Assembly (NCBI GenBank): GCA_913061285.1
Contig: CAJXVR010000027.1
Location: 1-38,795, forward strand
Direction of reading: 5' to 3'
Origin: an uncultured Verrucomicrobiota bacterium
Lineage (GTDB): Bacteria; Verrucomicrobiota; Verrucomicrobiia; Limisphaerales; AAA164-E04
Length of the DNA: 38,795 nt
The notes under the pieces were generated by a model, which saw only the letters and a program-made list of their open reading frames with translations, was not told the DNA's origin and did no database searches. Both the position numbers and the translations under genes were made by a program. Shown here piece by piece: positions 16,722 through 24,660 of the stretch (the first letter of the stretch is position 1; every line of letters begins with the position of its first letter).

Positions 16722-17555
16722 ATGGACAAAAAACTCCTTTCTGCTGTCGAGGTCATCACCGATCGGATTCCTCAGATGCCGGAGCTAGCGATCGTCCTCG
16801 GTAGTGGATTTCGAGCAATCTTGAGTTCAGATGAGCTCAGCGAGGGAATCGGATTTGACGCGATTCCGGGTTGCGCCTCGCCGAACGTACCTGGGCATGA
16901 ATCGGCGGCGATTGTTCTTGCCAGCTTGGGGGGGCGACGGGTTGTTCTTGTCTCCGGTCGAATGCACTATTATGAGGGGCACTCAATGGAAACGATTACC
17001 TTGCCGGTTCGGGCTTTGGCTCGTGCCGGCGTTCGGAAACTTTTATTGACCAATGCGGCGGGTGGTATTGCGCCAGGAATGCAAGTTGGTGATCTAATGT
17101 GTTTCGTCGATCATATAAACATGATTGGTGAAAATCCCTTACGAGGGCCTCTGGGAGCCGGTGGAACTGGTTTTGTCGACCTAACTCACCTTTATAGCCA
17201 GCGAATGAACCGACTGATCAAAGAGTGTTCTAGTCGCCACGGGTTCACGATTCATGACGGGGTCTATGTGGGGGTTTCGGGACCGAGCTTTGAAACTCCG
17301 GCGGAAATTCGTATGTTCGAGCGCCTTGGAGGGGATGCGGTTGGGATGAGTACGATACCAGAGGCGATCGCCGCCCGACAGGCAGGGCTTGAAGTGGGGG
17401 GCTTATCGTTTATTACCAATCACGCCGCCGGAAAAGGGGCAGAAGAGATCAAGCACGACGATGTGATGGACGCCCTTCGTCAAGCGGGAACCCGACTAGC
17501 TGCGGTCCTGACAGATTTTTGTCGGCACGAAGGCTGTCCGGAGATTGAGCCTTGA
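16722..17555 (+). CDS. punA: purine-nucleoside phosphorylase (trimeric PNP-I type)
   Basis: This 277-residue enzyme splits inosine or guanosine with phosphate to give the free base and ribose-1-phosphate in purine salvage. Family motifs are clear: IVLGSGF (about 24-30), the GRMHYYEGHSM phosphate-binding stretch (about 79-89), LTNAAGGI, and VSGPSFETPAEIRMFERLGGDAVGMS as a region (about 185-210), which contains the base-binding Glu. The end TNHAAG carries His where Met is more usual (TNMAAG), close to the Asn that contacts the base. The start is an ATG at 16722. The gene is divergent from the MoeB-rhodanese gene across a 76-bp spacer, and a LysR regulator follows 122 bp downstream. Confidence 0.95.
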   Translation: MDKKLLSAVEVITDRIPQMPELAIVLGSGFRAILSSDELSEGIGFDAIPGCASPNVPGHESAAIVLASLGGRRVVLVSGRMHYYEGHSMETITLPVRALARAGVRKLLLTNAAGGIAPGMQVGDLMCFVDHINMIGENPLRGPLGAGGTGFVDLTHLYSQRMNRLIKECSSRHGFTIHDGVYVGVSGPSFETPAEIRMFERLGGDAVGMSTIPEAIAARQAGLEVGGLSFITNHAAGKGAEEIKHDDVMDALRQAGTRLAAVLTDFCRHEGCPEIEP

Positions 17556-17594
17556 TGATTCACCTTGTGCTGCACTCTATTAGGAAGAAGAAAG

Positions 17595-17618
17595 GACTTC
17601 TATCGTTGTGATAGAGTC
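17595..17618. promoter_or_regulatory. dyad upstream of lysR with T-N11-A core
   Basis: GACTTCTATC-GTTGT-GATAGAGTC is an inverted repeat with one bulged base. Its core TATC-N5-GATA (17601-17613) fits the T-N11-A rule of LysR operators and lies 60 bp before the LysR start codon. It may be the autoregulatory site, but there is no independent support. Confidence 0.5.
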
Positions 17619-17677
17619 ACATAACTGTTCCTTTAACGGGGAAGGGACCCAGAATCAGGCTGTGAGGCGATGAGAGT

Positions 17678-18556
17678 ATGCAAATTGAGAGCCTAAAATT
17701 GTTTTGCGACCTTAGTGAAACGGAAAGTTTTACCAAGGCGGCTCAGCTGAATCAAATCACGCAGTCGGCCGTCAGCCAGCAAGTAGGCTCGCTTGAGCGC
17801 CACTTCAAGACGCTGTTGATTGAGCGAAGTAAGAAACGGTTTCGACTCACTCAGGAAGGACAGATGCTCTATGAATACAGCAAGCAGATCATCCAAACCT
17901 ATGATTCACTGAATAATCGACTCCAGGAGATTAAGGAGATCGTTTCTGGGACCATTCGTCTCTCTACGATTTACAGTGTCGGGCTCCATGAATTACCCCC
18001 TTACATCAAGGCATTCCTAAAACAGCATCCGACGGTGAATGTGCACGTTGAGTACCGGCGCTCTAATCAGGTTTACGAAGATGTCCTGGGAAATATCGTG
18101 GATCTGGGCTTGGTTGCCTATCCGTCTAAGGAGATACGGATTGCTGCAGAATCGATTTGCAATGATCGTCTAGTCCTGATTTGTCATCCTAGCCGCGTCA
18201 AGCGAGGCAAAGAATCGCTGTTCTTGCGGGAGATACACGGGGAGCGATTTATCGGCTTTGAGCCTGATATCCCGACACGAAAGGGTGTGGACCGAATTCT
18301 CAAAGAACATGAGGTAGAGGTATCTGTGGTGATGGAATTCGATAATATTGAAACCGTGAAGCGGGCGGTGGAGATTGATGCTGGGGTGTCAATTGTGCCT
18401 CAAAGCACGGTGGCTCAGGAAGTGGCGATGAAGAGCTTAGTGCAGCTCGAAATCTCGGACGGGACCTTTTATCGTCCCTTGGCCGTCATATACCGAAAGA
18501 ATAAAGTGCTCTCTCCGGCGATGAAGCTGTTTGTCGAGATTCTAAAATCCGTCTAG
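17678..18556 (+). CDS. LysR-family transcriptional regulator
   Basis: A 292-residue regulator with the usual LysR plan. The N-terminal winged helix-turn-helix (about 1-60) has the signature FTKAAQLNQITQSAVSQQVGSLE, read here as a region, with the recognition helix around SAVSQQV. A linker helix (about 60-90) follows, then a two-lobe effector domain (about 90-290). The opening MQIESLKLFCDLSETESF is typical, as is the end of lobe two (GVSIVPQSTV). The start is the ATG at 17678. An inverted repeat with a T-N11-A core lies in the 122-bp spacer upstream. The adjacent argC begins 38 bp after the stop on the same strand, so argC could be a target or merely co-transcribed. The inducer is unknown. Confidence 0.93.
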   Translation: MQIESLKLFCDLSETESFTKAAQLNQITQSAVSQQVGSLERHFKTLLIERSKKRFRLTQEGQMLYEYSKQIIQTYDSLNNRLQEIKEIVSGTIRLSTIYSVGLHELPPYIKAFLKQHPTVNVHVEYRRSNQVYEDVLGNIVDLGLVAYPSKEIRIAAESICNDRLVLICHPSRVKRGKESLFLREIHGERFIGFEPDIPTRKGVDRILKEHEVEVSVVMEFDNIETVKRAVEIDAGVSIVPQSTVAQEVAMKSLVQLEISDGTFYRPLAVIYRKNKVLSPAMKLFVEILKSV

Positions 18557-18581
18557 GGTGTGGAGCATAGGTTGGGATTGT

Positions 18582-18585
18582 GGAG
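18582..18585 (+). promoter_or_regulatory. Shine-Dalgarno GGAG fixing the argC start
   Basis: GGAG is followed by nine bases and the ATG at 18595. It supports that ATG against the in-frame GTG at 18580, which overlaps the site itself. Confidence 0.7.
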
Positions 18586-18594
18586 AAAAGCTTA

Positions 18595-19647
18595 ATGAAA
18601 GTTGGGATTGTTGGTGCTTCCGGGTATTCGGGAGAAGAATTGGTTGGGCTGCTGCTGCGGCATCCGAGTATTGAGATTGGGTTTGTGACCTCCCGTCAGT
18701 ATGCGGGGCGTTCTCTGGCTTCGGTCTTTCCTCGGTTTGCGGTCTTCCCGGGGGCAGACCAGATCATGTTTAGTCACCCGGATCCGGAGCGAATGGCTAC
18801 AGAGGCTGAGATTGCGTTGCTCGCCCTGCCTCACGGCGTAGCGGCTGAATATGCGGTGCCCTTGCTTGAAAAAGGCGTGCGAGTCATTGATCTCAGTGCT
18901 GATTTTCGACTGGATGATCCGGGCGTTTATCAGGAGTTCTATGACAAGGAGCATCCCGCGCCGCAGTTATTAACAGAGGCCGTCTATGGACTCCCTGAGA
19001 TTTATCGGGAGAAAATTAAAGGGGCACGACTAGTGGCCAGTCCGGGCTGTTACCCGACGAGTGTGATTGTCCCTTGTGCACCTCTGTTGCGACGTGGCTT
19101 GATCCAGCCTACGAGTATTATTGCTGATTCCCTGAGCGGCCCGAGTGGCGCGGGCAGGAAGGTGGAATTGCCCTATCTGTTTGTTGAGTGCAATGAGAGT
19201 GTTCGGCCTTACGGAATCCCCAAGCATCGCCATCTTTCGGAAATGGAACAGGAACTCTCCAAGGCTGCCGGACAGTCGTTAATGATCCAGTTCTCTCCTC
19301 ACCTCGTTCCTGCCAATCGTGGTATTCTAACAACCCTCTATCTCGCTCCGAAGGGAAAGCTTGAAAATGCTGCCGATGTGGCCGCATTTGATGCAGACGT
19401 GGCGGAAGCGTTTGACGCGGCTTACTCGAATGAGACCTTTGTTCGAGTGTTGGGCAATCAAGGGTTTCCAGATACTAAGAATGTTGTGGGAACCAATGTG
19501 GTCGAATTGTCGTGGCGGGTTGATCCGCGGACCGGGCGTCTGATCGTCATGAGCGCCGAGGATAACTTGGTCAAAGGGGCAAGTGGGCAGGCGATTCAGA
19601 GTTTGAACATCATGGCTGGTTTGCCTGAGATTACCGGATTGTTGTAG
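18595..19647 (+). CDS. argC: N-acetyl-gamma-glutamyl-phosphate reductase
   Basis: ArgC (350 residues) reduces N-acetyl-glutamyl-5-phosphate to the semialdehyde with NADPH, the third step of arginine synthesis. The NADP-binding loop GASGYSGEEL lies at the N-terminus (about 7-16), and LPHGVAAEYA and DLSADFRL follow. SPGCYPTS (about 150-157) contains the catalytic Cys, GPSGAGRK follows, and HRHLSEMEQEL and PHLVPANRGILTT complete the substrate-binding face. The end is DNLVKGASGQAIQSLNIM, as expected. The ATG at 18595 gives the standard N-terminus and has a GGAG site nine bases upstream. No argJ, argB or argD is present in the window, so argC is separated from most of its pathway here. The downstream gene (19741) is unrelated. 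Confidence 0.97.
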   Translation: MKVGIVGASGYSGEELVGLLLRHPSIEIGFVTSRQYAGRSLASVFPRFAVFPGADQIMFSHPDPERMATEAEIALLALPHGVAAEYAVPLLEKGVRVIDLSADFRLDDPGVYQEFYDKEHPAPQLLTEAVYGLPEIYREKIKGARLVASPGCYPTSVIVPCAPLLRRGLIQPTSIIADSLSGPSGAGRKVELPYLFVECNESVRPYGIPKHRHLSEMEQELSKAAGQSLMIQFSPHLVPANRGILTTLYLAPKGKLENAADVAAFDADVAEAFDAAYSNETFVRVLGNQGFPDTKNVVGTNVVELSWRVDPRTGRLIVMSAEDNLVKGASGQAIQSLNIMAGLPEITGLL

Positions 19648-19740
19648 CTTTTTTGGGGGCGGCATTGTCTTCAAGATTGGCGAGGGAATCGATATTGCCT
19701 CTAAAGGGCTTGTTTCAACGTAGAGAATGGATAGTCACTC

Positions 19741-20943
19741 ATGATTAGAAATACTGGAGATTTGTTTTGCCTGCTAAGCCGACGAGGACTGCGAGGGCTT
19801 TCCTTGGCGGTAGGGTTAGGCGCGTCGCTTTGCGGCCATGCGGCGTCCCTTGATATTGATACAGAGATTGCTGTGATTCAGGCAATTGGCCCTGAAGGAC
19901 GGGGGAACGAGCGGGCGCAGATGGCTGTTCGCCGCCTGGAACAGGCCGATGGCGATACCTTGCTTCGCATTCTTGCGGCCATGGATGAAGCAGATGGACT
20001 GGGACTGAACTGGTTGCGAGCAACGGCTGATGTTATAGTGGATCGTGAGCTGTCCAATGGCAGCCGTCTCCCGTTAGAAGCTTTGGGTGAATTTTTGCTC
20101 GATGTTCGGCATCATCCCCGCGCCCGTCGGTACGCTTATGAACTCATCGCCCGTTTAGCCCCTGATGCGACGGACCGTCTGTTGCCGGGAATGATCAATG
20201 ATCCAAGTGTCGAGCTTCGTCGAGATGCCGTGCAACGCTTGGTCGATCAGGCTTCAAGTCTTGAGAGCTCCGGTAAGAACGCAGGGGCAAGCTTGATGTT
20301 TCGACAGGCACTTGGTGCCGCGCGGGACGTTGATCAAATCGAGTCTGTTGCCGCAGGGCTCCGTCGACTTGGTCGCGAGGTGGATCTTCCGAAACATTTT
20401 GGCTTCTTAACCCATTGGAATGTGATTGGGCCGTTCGACAACACGGGGCGGCGAGGCTTTGCGGAGGTGTTTCCGCCGGAAAATGAAATTCGACTCGATG
20501 CCGCGTATCCCGGGAAAGGAAAGTCTGTGACGTGGCAAAGGCTCGTCACCTCGGATGAATATGGCATGTTGGATGTGAATAAGGCCTTCGGTCCCTTGAA
20601 GGAGGTTACCGCCTATGCCTATACCGAATTCGAGAGCGACGAAGCCTTACCGGTAGAGTTTCGATTGGGCTGCAAGAACGCCTGGAAGCTTTGGCTCAAT
20701 GGTGAATTGCTCTTTGGCCGAGACGAGTATCACCGTGGGATTCGAATCGACCAGTACCGCGTTCGCGGGAAAATGAAAGCTGGAAAGAACGTGGTTCTCG
20801 TCAAGGTTTGCCAGAACGAGCAGATGGAGGATTGGACCGTTGAGTGGCAGTTTCAATTGCGGGTTTGTGATGAAACCGGAACGGCGATTCTCGCTGCAAA
20901 CCGCCCGGCGACGCCGATGACTGAAGCGAAGAAACGTCGGTAG
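19741..20943 (+). CDS. secreted protein with HEAT-like repeats and C-terminal jelly-roll domain
   Basis: I do not know a name for this 400-residue protein. A signal peptide (hydrophobic LSLAVGLGASLCG, cleavage probably after GHA near 34) sends it out of the cytoplasm. Residues 45-210 are helical and repeat-like, with the HEAT-style run LLPGMINDPSVELRRDAVQRLVDQ (region). Residues 215-385 form a beta-rich domain of the type common in planctomycete and verrucomicrobial exported proteins: HWNVIGPFDN, FPPENEI, VTWQRL, then FRLGCKNAWKLWLNGELLFG and GKNVVLVKV. It is probably a carbohydrate- or protein-binding lectin-like fold. The next gene, a propeller protein, starts 44 bp later on the same strand and may work with it. 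No catalytic motif was seen. Confidence 0.75.
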   Translation: MIRNTGDLFCLLSRRGLRGLSLAVGLGASLCGHAASLDIDTEIAVIQAIGPEGRGNERAQMAVRRLEQADGDTLLRILAAMDEADGLGLNWLRATADVIVDRELSNGSRLPLEALGEFLLDVRHHPRARRYAYELIARLAPDATDRLLPGMINDPSVELRRDAVQRLVDQASSLESSGKNAGASLMFRQALGAARDVDQIESVAAGLRRLGREVDLPKHFGFLTHWNVIGPFDNTGRRGFAEVFPPENEIRLDAAYPGKGKSVTWQRLVTSDEYGMLDVNKAFGPLKEVTAYAYTEFESDEALPVEFRLGCKNAWKLWLNGELLFGRDEYHRGIRIDQYRVRGKMKAGKNVVLVKVCQNEQMEDWTVEWQFQLRVCDETGTAILAANRPATPMTEAKKRR

Positions 20944-20987
20944 TCGTTAAGCGAATGTTGAAACGTTTTGAGGAAACAGAACAAGTG

Positions 20988-22190
20988 ATGAGACGTTGTA
21001 TATTATTATTTCTTTCAATATGTGCCCTGCCTATTCAGGGACAGGATTGGAAACAGTTCCGCGGATCCGATGGGTCGGGAATTTTAGGGCACCCCGCATT
21101 GCCGGCGAAACTCGACATGGATGAGCATGTGGATTGGAAGCAAGCGTTGCCAGGGCGGGGCTTGTCGAGTCCGATAGTCGTTGGGGATCGTGTCTTTGTC
21201 AGTTGCGCGAGTGGTGTGAATCAAGATCGACTCCACGTTCGGTGCCACGCTGTTTCCGATGGCGCACTCATGTGGGAGCGGCAATTTTGGGCGACGGGAC
21301 GGACGATGTGCCATGAGAAGACGAGTGTCGCTGCGCCTACGCCAGCTTCTGATGGGAGTCGTGTCTTTGTCCTATTCTCTTCGAACGATCTCTTCTGTCT
21401 CGATCTCGAAGGGAGGTTGCAGTGGTTGCGAGGATTGACGGCGGATTATCCCAATGCGAGCAATAGCTTGGGGATGGCCTCGTCCCCCATTGTGATTGGT
21501 GACACTTTGGTGGTTCAAAGTGAGAACGACTCCGAGTCTTTCGCGGTTGGCATTGATGCTGACAATGGAAAGAATCGATGGCGGATGGATCGGCCCAAGG
21601 CTGCCAATTGGACGTCGCCGGTTGTAATGGATGATGCTGTGAGCGGAAAGAAACTGGTTATTCTTCAATCTAGTAAGGGCGTTACCGCTGTCGATCCTGC
21701 CAGTGGAGAGATTGCTTGGAATTATGCCGATGGCGCTTCCACGATTCCGTCTAGTGTGGTGGCGGGGGGAATCTTGTTGGTTCCTTCTAACGGGATCACA
21801 GCATTGCGTCCGCGTAGTGCGGATGCTGAGCCGGAGCAACTCTGGCGCTCAAGTCGCTTGCGTCCTGCGACGCCAAGTCCCGTCGTGTTGGGAGAGCATC
21901 TCTATACGGTGAATCAGGCTGGTGTTGTCACCTGTGGGAGTTTGAAAGATGGGGATCGAGTTTGGCAGTTGAGGCTGAAAGGCCCTTTCAGCGGCACTCC
22001 CGTGGGGTGGGGGCAGTATCTCTATTTTGTCAACGAGAAGGGGCTGCTTCAGGTGGTGGATACCGAAACCGAAGAAGGTGAAATTGTAAGTCAAATAGAC
22101 TTGGGAGAGACTGTCTTGTGCACTCCAGCCTTGGTTGACGGCGCGCTCTTTGTCCGGAGTGATCAGCATCTCTGGAAGATCGCTGAATAG
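20988..22190 (+). CDS. secreted PQQ-type beta-propeller repeat protein
   Basis: About 400 residues of WD/PQQ-like beta-propeller. The ATG at 20988 is preferred because it opens directly into a signal peptide (MRRCILLFLSICALPIQG); the frame stays open to an ATG at 20955. The mature protein starts WKQFRGSDGSG, a standard opening for this group. Blades follow the pattern of SSPIVVGDRVFV (about 45-56) and later copies (SSPIVIGDTLVVQSE, TSPVVMD, ATPSPVVLGEHLYTVN), with Trp-containing turns (LMWERQFW, IAWNYADG, RVWQLRLKG). No PQQ-dehydrogenase catalytic residues or haem site are visible, so it is more likely a binding scaffold than an enzyme. It follows the HEAT/jelly-roll gene closely, and a strong hairpin with a T-rich tail lies downstream. 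Confidence 0.82.
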   Translation: MRRCILLFLSICALPIQGQDWKQFRGSDGSGILGHPALPAKLDMDEHVDWKQALPGRGLSSPIVVGDRVFVSCASGVNQDRLHVRCHAVSDGALMWERQFWATGRTMCHEKTSVAAPTPASDGSRVFVLFSSNDLFCLDLEGRLQWLRGLTADYPNASNSLGMASSPIVIGDTLVVQSENDSESFAVGIDADNGKNRWRMDRPKAANWTSPVVMDDAVSGKKLVILQSSKGVTAVDPASGEIAWNYADGASTIPSSVVAGGILLVPSNGITALRPRSADAEPEQLWRSSRLRPATPSPVVLGEHLYTVNQAGVVTCGSLKDGDRVWQLRLKGPFSGTPVGWGQYLYFVNEKGLLQVVDTETEEGEIVSQIDLGETVLCTPALVDGALFVRSDQHLWKIAE

Positions 22191-22228
22191 GGGCCTCGAT
22201 CGAGTCTGAATTCGATTTCGAGACTGTT

Positions 22229-22269
22229 GGGGTCGCGGGCAATTGCTGGTTGCTGCGACCCCTGTTTTC
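22229..22269 (+). terminator. intrinsic terminator after the propeller gene
   Basis: A perfect 8-base stem, GGGGTCGC (22229-22236) with GCGACCCC (22255-22262), is extended inward by GCAA/TTGC pairing and followed by TGTTTT. It lies about 40 bp past the plus-strand stop and before the converging trpB stop. The T-tract favours the plus strand. Confidence 0.75.
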
Positions 22270-22298
22270 TGCCCCGAGATCACTGGGCTTGGGACGTC

Positions 22299-23513
22299 CT
22301 AGAGGTGGACTTTATCGGCGATTTGTTGGACGTCTTTGTCGCCTCGGCCGGAAAGATTAGCGATGATGATTTCGTCGCAAGACATTTTGGGAGCTCGTTC
22401 GATGACCGCTGCGATGGCATGGGATGATTCCAAGGCTGGGATGATTCCTTCCAAGCGAGAAAGCTTGAGGCAAGCATCAAGGGCCTGATCGTCCTTGGCG
22501 TAACTGTATTCTGCTCGATTGTTATCCTTTAACCAGGCGTGTTCCGGTCCCACTGCCGCGTAGTCGAGGCCAGCTGAGACACTATGAGTGAGCTGGATTT
22601 GCCCGTTGTCATCCTGGAGAATGTAGGAGCGAGTCCCTTGGAGGACTCCTAATGAGCCTCCTTGGAAACGTGCCGCATGTCGTTCTGGTTTGATCCCTTC
22701 ACCCCCAGCTTCTACTCCTAGCATTTGAACGTCGTTGTCTTCTAAGAAGGGGAAAAAGAGACCAATGGCATTCGACCCGCCTCCGACACAGGCGATGAGT
22801 AGCGTTGGGAGGCGGTCTTCTTTTTCGAGGATCTGGCGTCGAGCCTCATCCCCAATGACTCGTTGAAAGTTCCTTACCATCAATGGATAGGGGTGAGCGC
22901 CGTAGGCAGTACCAAGGATGTAGTGGGTGTCGCGGACATTCGTGACCCAATCTCGCATCGCCTCATTGACGGCTTCCTTCAAGGTTTGTTGTCCCGCGGT
23001 GACGGGGTGAACCTTGGCTCCGAGCATCTTCATTCGGTAGACATTCAGAGCTTGGCGTTCGCAGTCATGCGCGCCCATGTAGATCACGCATTCCATACCG
23101 AACATGGCTGCGACGGTTGCGGTTGCGACGCCGTGCTGCCCTGCTCCCGTCTCCGCAATAATGCGCTTCTTGCCCATTCGTTTGGCTAGGAGGATTTGCC
23201 CCATGCTGTTGTTGATTTTGTGCGCGCCTGTGTGCAAGAGATCTTCTCGCTTGAGGTAGATCTTCGCTCCGCCGAGTTCCTTGCTTAGTCTCTCTGCGTG
23301 GTAGAGGGGGGTAGGGCGTCCGCAGAATTCTCTCAAGTAGTAGTCGAGTTCGGTTTGGAAATCAGGATCGCTTTGCGACCGAAAATACTCCTCCTCGAGT
23401 TCCTTGAGCGGGTGCATGAGGGTTTCAGGCACGTAGCGCCCCCCGTACGGACCGAAGTGGCCGTTCGAATCGGGTTGAGTGGTGTCTTGGGGCATCGTAG
23501 CGCTCTGACTCAT
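22299..23513 (-). CDS. trpB: tryptophan synthase beta chain (TrpB1 type)
   Basis: This 404-residue PLP enzyme joins indole and serine to make tryptophan. The order of motifs is that of TrpB1: [41 protein letters not shown] with the PLP-binding Lys (about 98), [19 protein letters not shown], the GGGSNAIG phosphate-binding loop, and LSGRGDKD near the end. The N-terminus is about 15 residues longer than in the shortest homologues, and an alternative ATG at codon 7 would trim it. No trpA is encoded nearby, although the alpha subunit is usually adjacent. The gene lies 51 bp downstream of the ArsR-methyltransferase gene on the same strand and may be read through from its promoter. Confidence 0.97.
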   Translation of the reverse strand: MSQSATMPQDTTQPDSNGHFGPYGGRYVPETLMHPLKELEEEYFRSQSDPDFQTELDYYLREFCGRPTPLYHAERLSKELGGAKIYLKREDLLHTGAHKINNSMGQILLAKRMGKKRIIAETGAGQHGVATATVAAMFGMECVIYMGAHDCERQALNVYRMKMLGAKVHPVTAGQQTLKEAVNEAMRDWVTNVRDTHYILGTAYGAHPYPLMVRNFQRVIGDEARRQILEKEDRLPTLLIACVGGGSNAIGLFFPFLEDNDVQMLGVEAGGEGIKPERHAARFQGGSLGVLQGTRSYILQDDNGQIQLTHSVSAGLDYAAVGPEHAWLKDNNRAEYSYAKDDQALDACLKLSRLEGIIPALESSHAIAAVIERAPKMSCDEIIIANLSGRGDKDVQQIADKVHL

Positions 23514-23564
23514 GGGGCAAGCTTACCTCGAATCTGTTCGAGTGCCAACTCTTGGCATTAAAGT

Positions 23565-24530
23565 TTAGGCCCGTGTTTCCGGCTTCGAAGGCGCATCCAA
23601 AGCCTTGGTACCGCTGGCGAGCAGGGTCTGAAAGTGGGGCGGATCGAGCTCCTTGGCCACGCGGCTCACGTCAATGTCGCTAAAGGCCGCTTGCTCAAGC
23701 CAGTTGTGGAGTTCACTCTCGTCGAATCCCAACCACAAATCGCCATAAAGCTTCTTTGCCTCCGCAAAATCATGACGGAGTAGGTCTAGCAGGATGATGC
23801 GTCCCCCGGGGCGCAGTATCTTATAGGCGGATTGGATTGCCAATTGGGGGGTTTCGGTATGGTGAAGAGCTTGACTCAGGATAGCGAGATCGACCGATCC
23901 TGGTTCGATGGGCGGATTGGCCAAGTCTCCCAAGCGGAATTCGAGGTTGTTGAGTTTGTTTTCCGAGGCTTTCTTTTTTCCAAATTCCACCATTTTGGGG
24001 GAATTATCGACCGCAATGACGTGTTTAGCGCGGAGCGCTAGCAGTTCGGAGAGAAGGCCTTCTCCAGAACCAAGGTCGGCGATTCGAAGAGGAGGAATGA
24101 TCTTGAGCAAAAAATGTCCGAAGGCTTGCCAGGAGCGACCGGGCCCATAGCTACGATCGAATCGTCCGGCGACCTGATCGAAATAGAGTTGGGCTTGGTT
24201 TTGTCGCTTCTCAATGATTCGCCGAAGATTGGTGGCGTCGGCCCTTGTTTCGGGGATCTCGTCGGCGCCACTAAGTGCCAGCTTCAAGAGATCCAAGGTG
24301 TTGTGTGGAAGATCAGTGTTGAGACGATAGAAAATCCGTTTCCCGTCCCGGCGCGAAACCAGCAGTTCGGATTCTTGCATCAATCCGAGGTGAGTCGAGA
24401 TTCGTGACTGCCCCATGTGGGTGATCGTCTGTAGCTCGTTCACGGACAACTCCTCTTGTTGGAGGAGAGAGATCAATCGCAATCGGGTTGGGTCAGCGAG
24501 TATTCTGAGTGATTTGAGCGTGGAAACCAT
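23565..24530 (-). CDS. ArsR-type regulator fused to a SAM-dependent methyltransferase domain (SahR-like)
   Basis: A 321-residue fusion. Residues 1-80 are an ArsR winged helix (ILADPTRLRLISLLQQEELSVNELQ as a region; recognition helix around QSRISTHLGLM; wing VSRRDGKRIFYRL). Metal-binding Cys/His clusters typical of arsenic sensors are absent. Residues 115-300 are a class I methyltransferase fold with the SAM-binding loop ADLGSGEG (about 151-158), an acidic strand end VIAVDNS, GDLANPP, and LRPGGRIILLDLL. It is divergent from metK-ahcY, and both promoters share one dyad. In Proteobacteria the ArsR-type regulator SahR controls the SAM/SAH cycle. By context this looks like a functional counterpart that may bind SAM or SAH in its methyltransferase domain as effector. 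That role is inference. It may also be a true methyltransferase. Confidence 0.85.
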   Translation of the reverse strand: MVSTLKSLRILADPTRLRLISLLQQEELSVNELQTITHMGQSRISTHLGLMQESELLVSRRDGKRIFYRLNTDLPHNTLDLLKLALSGADEIPETRADATNLRRIIEKRQNQAQLYFDQVAGRFDRSYGPGRSWQAFGHFLLKIIPPLRIADLGSGEGLLSELLALRAKHVIAVDNSPKMVEFGKKKASENKLNNLEFRLGDLANPPIEPGSVDLAILSQALHHTETPQLAIQSAYKILRPGGRIILLDLLRHDFAEAKKLYGDLWLGFDESELHNWLEQAAFSDIDVSRVAKELDPPHFQTLLASGTKALDAPSKPETRA

Positions 24531-24575
24531 GCGGGGGAATACAAGGGCTTGGGGGCAATTTCTTCGAGATTTCTT

Positions 24576-24621
24576 TTGACCTCAGCGAGTAATTTTATAT
24601 CATCACATCCTGATACGTCAA
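24576..24621. promoter_or_regulatory. divergent overlapping promoters with shared dyad operator
   Basis: Plus strand (metK): TTGACC at 24576-24581, 16-bp spacer, TATCAT at 24598-24603. Minus strand (regulator): TTGACG read at 24621-24616, 16-bp spacer, TATAAA at 24599-24594. Each hexamer matches the sigma70 consensus at five of six positions. Between them sits the dyad TATCA-N8-TGATA (24598-24615), which covers the metK -10 and fills the spacer of the other promoter. One bound dimer should therefore block both. The metK leader would be about 50 nt. The hexamers and dyad are read directly; operator function is inferred. Confidence 0.7.
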
Positions 24622-24660
24622 TATGTACGTGTCTCGCAGTGGTTCAAAAGTGCTATCGTA

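Noticed and set aside
24531-24660. SAM riboswitch in the metK leader
   Set aside because: The predicted leader is only about 50 nt and shows no multi-stem aptamer. The sequence is better explained by promoters and a dyad operator.
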